From: Microbacteriaceae bacterium
Lineage (GTDB): Bacteria > Actinomycetota > Actinomycetes > Actinomycetales > Microbacteriaceae
Length of the DNA stretch: 6,098 nucleotides
Reading direction: 5' to 3'
Assembly: GCA_025463615.1 (NCBI GenBank)
Contig: JAODAU010000174.1
Coordinates: 1-6,098, forward strand
Shown here piece after piece: positions 1-5,640 of the stretch; the stretch's first letter is position 1; every line of letters begins with the position of its first letter. The translations under genes were made by a program, and so were the position numbers. Under the pieces are notes generated by a model that was given only the letters and a program-made list of their open reading frames with translations, did not search any database and was not told the DNA's origin.

Positions 1-686
1 TCGCCGACGGCGCCGTGGCCGCCGCCGAGGCGCAGCGGACCGCGGCCGAGACCGTCGTCGACGCGGCGACCGAGGCGGTCATCGAGGCCAACCGCGTCGC
101 CTCGGCCGACTCCGAGGCGGTCGCCGCCGCGCGCCGGAGCCTGGACGAGGGCCGCCGCGTGACCGCGCGCCTGCGCGAGCAGCGCCGCGAGCTGCGCGTC
201 CGCCAGGAGGTCGCCGACGCGCTCGGCGCCTACCGCGAGGAGGCCTCGCGCGCCGCGCGCCCGACGCTCGAGCACGAGACCGCGCTGCTGCTCGGGCAGA
301 CCACCCGCGGCCGCTACGGCGCCGTCGCGCTGACCGACGACTACCACCTGGAGATCGTCGACGACGGCGCCCTGCGCCCGCTGCGCCGCTTCTCGGGCGG
401 CGAGCAGGACCTCGCGGGGCTCTGCCTGCGCCTCGCGCTCTCGCGCACCCTCGCCCGCCAGCGCGGTGCCGAGACCGGCTTCATCCTCCTCGACGAGGTG
501 CTCGGCAGCCAGGACCTCGACCGCCGCCGCGCGCTGCTCGAGCAGCTGCACGCGATCGCCGACTCCGAGTTCCGCCAGGTGCTCGTGATCTCCCACACCG
601 ACGACATCGTCCAGCACTGCGACCTGACGATCGACGTCACCCGCTCGACCGAGGGCCTCAGCACCGCGACGGGCCCCCATCGCTGA
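1..686 (+). CDS. Rad50/SbcC-like SMC-family ATPase, C-terminal part (5' end outside window)
   Basis: The reading frame is open from the first complete codon at base 3 to TGA at 684-686, so this is the last 227 residues of a longer protein; the GTG at 15 is unlikely to be the true start. The first ~80 residues are rich in Ala, Glu and Arg and look like the end of a coiled coil. The nucleotide-binding C-lobe follows: ABC signature SGGEQ at 393-407, Walker B FILLDE at 480-497, D-loop GSQDLD just after it, and the switch histidine in VISHTDD at 594-596. This order (coil, signature, Walker B, H-loop, no Walker A) is typical of the C-terminal half of Rad50/SbcC proteins, which act with an Mre11/SbcD nuclease on DNA ends and hairpins in the cytoplasm. 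By inference the N-terminal lobe, and possibly an sbcD-like gene, lie upstream of the window. RecN or another SMC-like ATPase is possible but fits less well. It converges on the efflux operon and is probably unrelated to it. Confidence 0.85.
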   Translation, partial: ADGAVAAAEAQRTAAETVVDAATEAVIEANRVASADSEAVAAARRSLDEGRRVTARLREQRRELRVRQEVADALGAYREEASRAARPTLEHETALLLGQTTRGRYGAVALTDDYHLEIVDDGALRPLRRFSGGEQDLAGLCLRLALSRTLARQRGAETGFILLDEVLGSQDLDRRRALLEQLHAIADSEFRQVLVISHTDDIVQHCDLTIDVTRSTEGLSTATGPHR

Positions 687-731
687 CCCCCTGCTGCCGC
701 CGGTTGCCTCCCGATAGAGACCGCTTCCCGC

Positions 732-1955
732 TCACACCGTTCGCAAGGCCACGGTCGGCGGCATGCGAGACGCTCGGACGGCCGGCATCAGGCCGGCGAA
801 CGCGCCGATCAGGATGGCCGCGGCGATGCCGCCCGACCAGGCTTCGACGGGGATGACGACGGCCCAGTGCTTCGTGCTCGCGTACACGGCCGTCGCCGCG
901 ACGCCGGCGAGCACGCCGACGATGCCGCCGAGGACGGCGAGCAGGATCGACTCGGCGAGGAACTGCGTCCGGATCTGGCTCTTCGTCGCGCCGAGGGCGC
1001 GACGAAGGCCGATCTCCGAGCGGCGTTCCAGCACCGAGATGATCATGATGTTGGCCACGCCGACGGCGCCCACGATCAGGGCCACGATCCCGAGCCCGAG
1101 GAAGAGGCTGTCGAAGGCTCCGGCCGCGGCGGCGCGGGCGGTGAGCACGTCGGAGGGCTGGCTGACGTTGACCTCGTTGGGGGCCTCGGGGTTGGCGGTG
1201 GGCGCGAGCAGCGACTGCACCGCGGCCTCGTGGCCGGTGGCGGCGCGCACGTAGATCGTGCTCGGTGGGCCGGCCTGCGTCTCACCGCGGGCGATGCTGA
1301 CGTAGCCGAGGTGCTTCTCGGCGGCGGGGTAGCCGACGAGGGCGCTGGTGTCGATGTCGGTGGCCAGCGGCGAGGGCTCCAGGATGCCCGCGACGTTGAA
1401 CCATTGGCCTCCCAGCCAGACTCGTTGATCGGGGTGGACGCGGTCGATGCCCAACCGCGTCGCGGCGACCGCCCCGAGCACGGCGACCGGCTCGCGAGCG
1501 GTGCCCGGGTTGAGCCAGCGGCCGCGGGCGACGCCGGTGCCGAGCACGGCCAGCAGGTTCAGGCTGGTGGCCCGCACCTGCAGGCCACCGGTGTTGCCCG
1601 CCGGGATCAGCGAGCTGCGGTAGACCTTCTCGCGCTTCATCAGGCCGGTGTGCGCCAGCACCTGGACGTGGTCCAGCAGCGTGATCCGCCCAGGCGCCTG
1701 CACCGGCAGCTCGGCGTCCTGCCCGGTGATGCTCTGCCCGGCCTCGACGGTCAGCAGGTTCGTGCCGAGCCGGTCGATCTCCGCCAGCAGCCCGGCCTGC
1801 GACGAGGCGGACAGCCCGAGGATCGCCACGATCGCCGCCGTGCCGATCGCGATCCCCAGCGCGGACAGCGCGGCGCGCAGCGGCCGGGCGCGCAGCCCGA
1901 CGCTCGCGACCCGCAGCCCGTCCCGCGGCGACAACCGTCCGGCCGTCGCGCTCAT
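732..1955 (-). CDS. ABC transporter permease, MacB/FtsX family
   Basis: This 407-residue membrane protein has the four-helix MacB layout: a short cytoplasmic N-terminus, TM1 at about residues 28-50, a large extracytoplasmic domain at about 51-280 (MacB periplasmic-core type), then TM2 ~283-306, TM3 ~333-358 and TM4 ~371-391. Family hallmarks are the cytoplasmic coupling segment ERRSEIGLRRALGATKSQI (residues 310-328) after TM2 and the C-terminal PAVRASRMPPTVALR (391-405). The ATG at 1955 overlaps the TGA of the upstream ATPase by four bases (ATGA). No Shine-Dalgarno is visible, so coupled translation is likely. It should form a dimer with the ATPase encoded just upstream and contact the adaptor encoded before that. 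MacB-type machines move ATP-driven conformational change across the membrane to drive export or release of macrolides, peptides or lipoproteins; the substrate here cannot be told. It is the last gene of the operon and the length is normal for a stand-alone permease lacking a fused ATPase. Confidence 0.93.
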   Translation of the reverse strand: MSATAGRLSPRDGLRVASVGLRARPLRAALSALGIAIGTAAIVAILGLSASSQAGLLAEIDRLGTNLLTVEAGQSITGQDAELPVQAPGRITLLDHVQVLAHTGLMKREKVYRSSLIPAGNTGGLQVRATSLNLLAVLGTGVARGRWLNPGTAREPVAVLGAVAATRLGIDRVHPDQRVWLGGQWFNVAGILEPSPLATDIDTSALVGYPAAEKHLGYVSIARGETQAGPPSTIYVRAATGHEAAVQSLLAPTANPEAPNEVNVSQPSDVLTARAAAAGAFDSLFLGLGIVALIVGAVGVANIMIISVLERRSEIGLRRALGATKSQIRTQFLAESILLAVLGGIVGVLAGVAATAVYASTKHWAVVIPVEAWSGGIAAAILIGAFAGLMPAVRASRMPPTVALRTV

Positions 1956-2650
1956 GCCGCGGCCGCGACGTCGGACACCACTTGGCCGTCGAGCATCCGG
2001 ATCTGGCGCGGCAGCTCATCGGCCAGACCGCCGTCGTGGGTGATCATCACGATGGTCGCGCCGGCGGCGTTGAGCTCGCGGATGAGCGCCATGATCGAGG
2101 CGCCGGTGGCGCTGTCGAGGTTCCCGGTCGGCTCGTCGGCGAGCACGATCGCGGGACGCCCGACGAGGGCCCGGGCGATCGCCACGCGCTGGCGCTCGCC
2201 GCCGGACAGCTTGGTGGGCTTGAAGGTCGCGCGTCCGGAGAGGCCGACCCGTTCGAGCGCCTCATCGGCGCGCCGGTAGCGCTCGGCGGCCGCGACGCCG
2301 GCGTAGAGCAGCCCGTCGGCGACGTTCTCGCGCACGGTGGCGTGCTCGGCCAGGAAGAACTGCTGGAAGACGAAGCCGATCTGCCGGGCCCGCAGCTGCG
2401 ACAGCGCGCGGTCGTCCAGCTGCGCCGCGTCGACCCCGTCGATGCGGACCACGCCGTCGGTGGGTCGCTCCAGCGTCCCCATGACGTGCAGGAGCGTGGA
2501 CTTGCCCGACCCGGAGGGCCCGACGATCGCCACCAGCTCGCCACGCCGCACGGAGAAGGACACCCCGCGCAGCGCGAGGACGCCGACCCCACCCACCCGC
2601 AGCTCGCCGTAGACCTTGGTCACCCCAACGAGCTCCAGAACGGCGGTCAC
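1952..2650 (-). CDS. ABC transporter ATP-binding protein, MacB/LolD class
   Basis: This 232-residue cytoplasmic ATPase has every catalytic motif intact: Walker A GPSGSGKST at residues 44-52, Q-loop in FVFQQF near 94-98, signature LSGGERQ at 148-154, Walker B IVLADEP at 168-174, D-loop NLDS at 177-180 and switch His205 in THD. The Walker A wording, the segment LRARQIGFVFQQFFL and ADEPTGNLDS are characteristic of the MacB/LolD/FtsE group that energises FtsX-like permeases. The start is GTG at 2650, overlapping the adaptor's TGA by four bases (GTGA); the protein begins VTAVLELVGVTKVYG, as expected for this family. Its own stop overlaps the permease ATG, so the two halves of the transporter are made in coupled fashion. 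It should hydrolyse ATP as a dimer bound to the permease. Confidence 0.94.
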   Translation of the reverse strand: MTAVLELVGVTKVYGELRVGGVGVLALRGVSFSVRRGELVAIVGPSGSGKSTLLHVMGTLERPTDGVVRIDGVDAAQLDDRALSQLRARQIGFVFQQFFLAEHATVRENVADGLLYAGVAAAERYRRADEALERVGLSGRATFKPTKLSGGERQRVAIARALVGRPAIVLADEPTGNLDSATGASIMALIRELNAAGATIVMITHDGGLADELPRQIRMLDGQVVSDVAAAA

Positions 2651-3708
2651 AGCGACGGCACGACCACTCGGTCGCCCGCGCGCAGGTCGCCCTCGACCTG
2701 GACCCGCCCGCCTCCGGTGTCGAACAGGCCCAGCGTCACGGCGACCAGCTCGCGTCGCGCGCCGGCACGTACCACCTCGACCGCAAACCCGCCGCCGGAC
2801 TTGCCGACCAGCGCGGTGACAGGGACGCTCAGGGCGCTCGCGACTCCCGCGGTCGTGATGTCCACCTGGACCGGCGCTCGGTCGAGCCCGCGTGCCTTGC
2901 GTGGGTCATCGAGGCTGACCGAGGTCGGGATGGTCGCGTCGGCGGCGCTCGCGTCCTGACCGGTGGGGGCTTGGGCGATGCGTCCGAAGCCGGCGACCCT
3001 GCCCGTCACCGTCGCGTTGCCCGGCAGCGTGATCTGCGCGCGGTCGCCGCGCTTGACCTGACCCTGCTCAGACGGATCGAGGTTCACCTGGGCGTGGAGC
3101 GTGCCGGAGGTCGCGTCCAGCACCTCGGCGCCCGGCCGCGCGGACCCGCCGAGCTGGCCCGTGACCTTGGCGATCCGCACCGCCTCGGGCAGGAACACCG
3201 CGTCACCAAGGGCCAGCGCGCCGTTCACGTGCACGCCCTTGCGGCGCTGGAGCGCCTCGAGCGCCGTCTCCGTCTTCGTGGTGAAGGCGTCGCCGGCGCC
3301 GCGCACGTGCAGGTTGCGGTTGAGCTGCCGGACGTCCTGACCGGCATCGCCGGTGTGGAGCGCGCGGTAGGCCGGGACCGTGCCGCACAGCAGCAGGACC
3401 GGCTTGTCGTCCACCCGATACAGCACGCCGCCGCAGTCGACCTTGTCCCCCACCTCGGGCAGGTCGGTGTACACGCCATGGGCCTGGTTGATGACGGGGT
3501 ACGGCGAGCCGTCCGGTCGCGCCCGATAGGTCAGCATCCCGTCCTGGGAGACGACGGCCGAGAGCCTGCCCTGCTCCACCTGCGCGGTGCTCGCGGGCGC
3601 CGCCTGGGCGTCCCCGGTCGTGTGGTCCGCGCCGGACAGCACGCCGCCGATGACGGCCACGACGGCCAGGACGGCCGCTCCGGCCAGCACCCACGTCCTG
3701 CGCGTCAC
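2647..3708 (-). CDS. Efflux membrane-fusion (periplasmic adaptor) protein with peptidoglycan-binding-like segment
   Basis: The open frame extends much further upstream, but the real start is very probably GTG at 3708 (VTRRTWVLAG), which overlaps the lipoprotein TGA by four bases and puts a hydrophobic helix at residues 6-25 right at the N-terminus. The extra upstream frame runs through two other genes and looks non-coding. The 353-residue product would be anchored by that helix, with the rest outside the membrane. Residues ~45-110 resemble the first adaptor beta-domain (biotinyl/lipoyl-like). Residues ~117-174 read as a PG_binding_1-type domain: LHTGDAGQDVRQLN, then F-x-x-x-T-x-x-A-L-x-x-x-Q-R-x-x-G-V and a closing LP. 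Residues ~190-353 hold the later beta-barrel and membrane-proximal parts (VNLDPSEQGQVKRGDRAQITLPG; DLRAGDRVVVPSL at the end). MacA/HlyD-family adaptors join a transporter to the next envelope layer. In a monoderm actinobacterium that layer would be the cell wall. ATPase and permease genes follow directly. Automatic annotation might call it a peptidoglycan-binding protein or an RND adaptor. Confidence 0.85.
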   Translation of the reverse strand: MTRRTWVLAGAAVLAVVAVIGGVLSGADHTTGDAQAAPASTAQVEQGRLSAVVSQDGMLTYRARPDGSPYPVINQAHGVYTDLPEVGDKVDCGGVLYRVDDKPVLLLCGTVPAYRALHTGDAGQDVRQLNRNLHVRGAGDAFTTKTETALEALQRRKGVHVNGALALGDAVFLPEAVRIAKVTGQLGGSARPGAEVLDATSGTLHAQVNLDPSEQGQVKRGDRAQITLPGNATVTGRVAGFGRIAQAPTGQDASAADATIPTSVSLDDPRKARGLDRAPVQVDITTAGVASALSVPVTALVGKSGGGFAVEVVRAGARRELVAVTLGLFDTGGGRVQVEGDLRAGDRVVVPSL

Positions 3709-4226
3709 TGCCCCGCCGCCGCCTCGTCCAGGGCACTGCGGCACTTGTGGATCGCGGCGTTGAGGATGGTCATGCCGCCGGGCCTGTTGGAGGAGGGGAT
3801 GTGGGTCGTGTCGATGAGGGGCTCGCCGTTGGCGGGGTCCGGGAAGTCCTTCACGCCGTGGTCGCGAACGCACTGGGCGAGCCGGAGGCTCGCCGACAGC
3901 TGCTTGGGGGTCCGCTTCGCGCTCAACGAGCCGGGTGGCTGCAGGTCCTTGCACGCGTCGACGGCCTTCGTCCACACCGCGGGGCTCACGCTGACCCCAT
4001 AGCGGAACTCGCCCTTCGCATCGGGGTCGGGGAAGTCGTGGACGCCATGGCCGCGGATGCACTCGGCGAACTTCACCGCCTTGTCCTGGTCGGTGGTGTT
4101 CTTGACACCATTGGTGGCGGTGCTGCTGACGGTGCCGGTGCCGGACGGTGCGCTCGAACCGCAGCCCGCGCTGATCAGCGCGACCAGCGACAGGGCGGCC
4201 AATGGACGGAGATCTCTCGTGGTCAA
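3705..4226 (-). CDS. Putative lipoprotein with duplicated Cys/HGV-DFPDP motif, function unknown
   Basis: The chosen start is TTG at 4226, whose TTGA overlaps the stop of the upstream carboxypeptidase gene; a GAGG (4235-4238) lies 8 bases before it. The 173-residue product has a short signal peptide ending LISAGC, so Cys22 is the likely lipidation site; Ser at -3 is not the usual Leu but is tolerated. A Ser/Thr/Gly-rich linker follows to about residue 45. The mature part is two tandem copies of one unit: C56-x-R-x-H-G-V-x-D-F-P-D-P with a second Cys at 92, and C119-x-R-x-H-G-V-x-D-F-P-D-P with a second Cys at 162. Each unit may close a disulfide, since the protein would be extracytoplasmic. 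Similar actinobacterial lipoproteins are known to me only as uncharacterised and often beside MacAB-like exporters (from memory). Its place between a carboxypeptidase and the adaptor suggests an accessory exporter component or a ligand-binding protein; this is inference. A start further upstream in the same frame would lie inside the carboxypeptidase gene. Confidence 0.8.
   Translation of the reverse strand: MTTRDLRPLAALSLVALISAGCGSSAPSGTGTVSSTATNGVKNTTDQDKAVKFAECIRGHGVHDFPDPDAKGEFRYGVSVSPAVWTKAVDACKDLQPPGSLSAKRTPKQLSASLRLAQCVRDHGVKDFPDPANGEPLIDTTHIPSSNRPGGMTILNAAIHKCRSALDEAAAGQ
3738..4079 (-). repeat. Two tandem copies of a ~45-50 residue unit within the lipoprotein gene
   Basis: Copy 1 is residues ~50-93 (bases 3948-4079) and copy 2 residues ~113-163 (bases 3738-3890). 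The shared core is 13 residues, C-[IV]-R-[GD]-H-G-V-[HK]-D-F-P-D-P, at 4023-4061 and 3834-3872. It is preceded in each copy by a short helix-like stretch ending AEC or AQC and followed after about 30-42 residues by A-C-K or K-C-R. The 20-residue spacer between copies is Pro/Ser/Lys-rich. The two copies differ in most of the second half, so the duplication is old rather than recent. Confidence 0.75.
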
Positions 4227-4858
4227 CGTTGCATCCTCGGGTCTTGGGTGGGGTCGGCGTACGTGGGCGGGCAACCGTGATCGACGGCCTCGGGGCGCAG
4301 CTCGTAGTGCCAGGACTCGTTGCCGTAGACCCGGCACAGCCCGTACGTGGCGCCGTGCTCGGACAGCCACGCCGCGGCAGCGCGCCCGAGGTCGATCGCG
4401 TCGCCCGACACGTGCGCCGACGTCTCGGGGCTCGCCACCCAGCGGGCCGCTTCCTGCGCGGAGCCGTACTCGGAGATCGCCTCCTGGAGCAGGCGTTCCT
4501 GGTACTCCGGGGAACGCCAGCCGCTGTCGACGACGAACGCGACGCCCTGCGCATCGGTGGCCGCCTGGCGCAGGGCGCCGAGGAGCGCGGGATCGAGCTT
4601 GGCCACGCCCGGGATCGCGTCGTCGAAGACCGTCACGCCGTCGGGGACGGCGCCGTCGGCCGCGCCGAGCGCGCCACGGGGCTCGTGACGAGGGACGTCG
4701 GCGGTCGAGCGCGAGGACGCCGTCGAGGGCGAGGACATCCGCGAGTGGGAGCCGACGGCTGCGGCGATCGCCACGACGACGATCAGCAGCCCGGCGACAC
4801 GCGTCCTGCGCAGGCGGATCCGGCGGGGCGCCGCTGGTGCTGGTTCGCTGGAGGCCAC
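4223..4858 (-). CDS. Membrane-anchored VanY-like D-alanyl-D-alanine carboxypeptidase (peptidase M15)
   Basis: This 211-residue protein has an Arg-rich N-terminus and one membrane helix at about residues 21-37, then a Ser/Pro/Thr-rich linker to ~75 and an extracytoplasmic M15 (LAS) metallopeptidase domain at ~85-196. Visible active-site motifs are SGWRS (112-116, substrate-binding Arg115), SAHVSGDAID (147-156, zinc ligands His149 and Asp156) and ESWHYE (181-186, catalytic Glu181 and third zinc ligand His184). VanY/DacY-type enzymes remove the terminal D-Ala from peptidoglycan pentapeptides, which changes cross-linking and, in glycopeptide resistance, removes the drug's target. Cys175 and Cys196 flank the active-site segment and might form a disulfide. 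The GTG at 4858 is the furthest upstream start in frame and is needed for the membrane helix; an ATG at 4866 is out of frame. First gene of the minus operon, divergent from a VanR-like regulator, which supports a cell-wall role. The family also includes dipeptidases (VanX), but the spacing and the C-terminus suit VanY better. Confidence 0.88.
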   Translation of the reverse strand: MASSEPAPAAPRRIRLRRTRVAGLLIVVVAIAAAVGSHSRMSSPSTASSRSTADVPRHEPRGALGAADGAVPDGVTVFDDAIPGVAKLDPALLGALRQAATDAQGVAFVVDSGWRSPEYQERLLQEAISEYGSAQEAARWVASPETSAHVSGDAIDLGRAAAAWLSEHGATYGLCRVYGNESWHYELRPEAVDHGCPPTYADPTQDPRMQR

Positions 4859-4944
4859 GCCGCCATTGAAGGCAGCGGGGTGTTGCCAGCGCGTATGCGG
4901 TTTTCGATACGCCGGCGATATGCGCGGGCTCGTAGCATCCGAGC
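4859..4944. promoter_or_regulatory. Divergent intergenic control region between the carboxypeptidase operon and the two-component system
   Basis: Eighty-six bases separate the two divergent GTG starts, so promoters for both operons must lie here or just inside the genes. The region is visibly less GC-rich than its surroundings (TTTTCGATAC, GATAT). It contains an imperfect 11-bp direct repeat, GATACGCCGGC at 4906-4916 and GATATGCGCGG at 4917-4927 (7 of 11 matches), of the spacing that OmpR/PhoB-type regulators recognise, and a perfect 6-bp inverted repeat GCGTAT (4891-4896) / ATACGC (4907-4912) with a 10-bp gap. Either could be the operator of the neighbouring regulator. No convincing -10/-35 pair was found for the minus-strand operon. 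Confidence 0.5.
4933..4938 (+). promoter_or_regulatory. Candidate -10 box (TAGCAT) for a leaderless response-regulator transcript
   Basis: TAGCAT fits the actinobacterial TANNNT -10 consensus and ends six bases before the GTG at 4945. A transcript starting at normal distance would therefore begin at or next to the start codon, which is the arrangement of leaderless mRNAs common in Actinomycetota. There is no Shine-Dalgarno before this GTG, which agrees. No -35 hexamer is seen at the usual distance; the 11-bp direct repeat occupies that place instead, which would suit an activated promoter. Confidence 0.45.
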
Positions 4945-5640
4945 GTGCGCGTGCTGATCGTCGAGGACGAGCCCTTCATGGCCGAGGCCATCCGGGATGG
5001 CCTACGCCTCGAAGCGATCGCGGCCGACATCGCCGGCGACGGCGACACCGCTCTGGAGCTGCTGAGCGTCAACGCCTATGTCATCGCCGTCCTGGACCGC
5101 GACATCCCGGGACCTCCGGGTGACGAGATCGCCAGGCGCATCGTCGCCTCCGGCAGCGGCATGCCGATCCTCATGCTCACCGCCGCCGACCGGCTCGACG
5201 ACAAGGCCTCCGGGTTCGGGCTCGGCGCCGACGACTACCTCACCAAGCCGTTCGCGCTCCAGGAGCTCGTGCTGCGTCTCAGAGCGCTCGACCGCCGGCG
5301 TGCCCACCACCGACCGCCCGTGCACGAGATCGCCGGCCTGCGGCTGGACCCGTTTCGCCGCGAGGTCCACCGCGAAGGCCGCTACGTCGCGCTGACCAGG
5401 AAGCAGTTCGCAGTGCTCGAAGCGCTCGTCGCGGCCGAGGGCGGCGTCGTCAGCGCCGAAGAGCTGCTGAACCGGGCGTGGGACGCGAACGCGAACCCGT
5501 TCACCAACGCCGTGCGCATCACGATCTCAGCGCTGCGCAAACGCCTCGGCGAGCCCTCGATCATCGCCACCGTGGCCGGCGCCGGATACCGCATCGACTC
5601 CCCACCCGACACCGGACGCGAGGGAGGAGACCGTGGATAG
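4945..5640 (+). CDS. OmpR/PhoB-family response regulator, VanR-like
   Basis: The 231-residue protein has an N-terminal receiver domain (~1-118) and a C-terminal winged-helix DNA-binding domain (~128-218). Receiver residues are complete: acidic pair Glu7/Asp8 in VLIVEDE, phospho-acceptor Asp51 in VLDRDIPG, Thr79 in MLTAAD and Lys101 in LTKPF. The effector domain shows RYVALTRKQFAVLEAL, the probable recognition helix near 184-202 (NPFTNAVRITISALRKRLG) and the closing GYRI wing. The D-R-D-I-P-G wording after the phosphorylated Asp and the overall sequence match, as I remember it, the Streptomyces-type VanR group; this was not checked by search. GTG at 4945 gives the usual MRVLIVEDE start; GTG at 4951 would cut off the first beta strand. 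The kinase gene overlaps its end by 8 bases, so they form one operon. It likely controls the divergent carboxypeptidase-efflux operon and perhaps itself. The exact signal is unknown. Confidence 0.95.
   Translation: MRVLIVEDEPFMAEAIRDGLRLEAIAADIAGDGDTALELLSVNAYVIAVLDRDIPGPPGDEIARRIVASGSGMPILMLTAADRLDDKASGFGLGADDYLTKPFALQELVLRLRALDRRRAHHRPPVHEIAGLRLDPFRREVHREGRYVALTRKQFAVLEALVAAEGGVVSAEELLNRAWDANANPFTNAVRITISALRKRLGEPSIIATVAGAGYRIDSPPDTGREGGDRG
5621..5630 (+). promoter_or_regulatory. Strong ribosome binding site for the histidine kinase
   Basis: AGGGAGGAGA lies inside the 3' end of the regulator gene, with GGAGG at 5623-5627 five bases before the GTG at 5633. It is the best Shine-Dalgarno in the window and decides the kinase start. 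Since the preceding regulator lacks one, the second gene may be translated independently of the first. Confidence 0.75.

Noticed and set aside
867..2279. Long plus-strand open frame (about 470 codons) opposite the permease and ATPase genes
   Set aside because: It is the antisense shadow of two well-supported ABC transporter genes in very GC-rich DNA; its product is low-complexity Gly/Ala/Arg/Asp with no domain.
3709..4554. Upstream extension of the adaptor frame
   Set aside because: The extension is Arg/Pro-rich and runs across the lipoprotein and carboxypeptidase genes in another frame; the GTGA overlap and the membrane helix place the start at 3708.
4891..4912. GCGTAT...ATACGC stem read as a terminator
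   Set aside because: The T-run lies in the loop rather than after the stem, and the position between two divergent starts does not suit a terminator; operator use is more likely.
4227..5072. Upstream extension of the lipoprotein frame across the carboxypeptidase and into the divergent regulator
   Set aside because: It is Arg-rich shadow sequence with no domain; the lipoprotein signal peptide directly follows the TTG at 4226.
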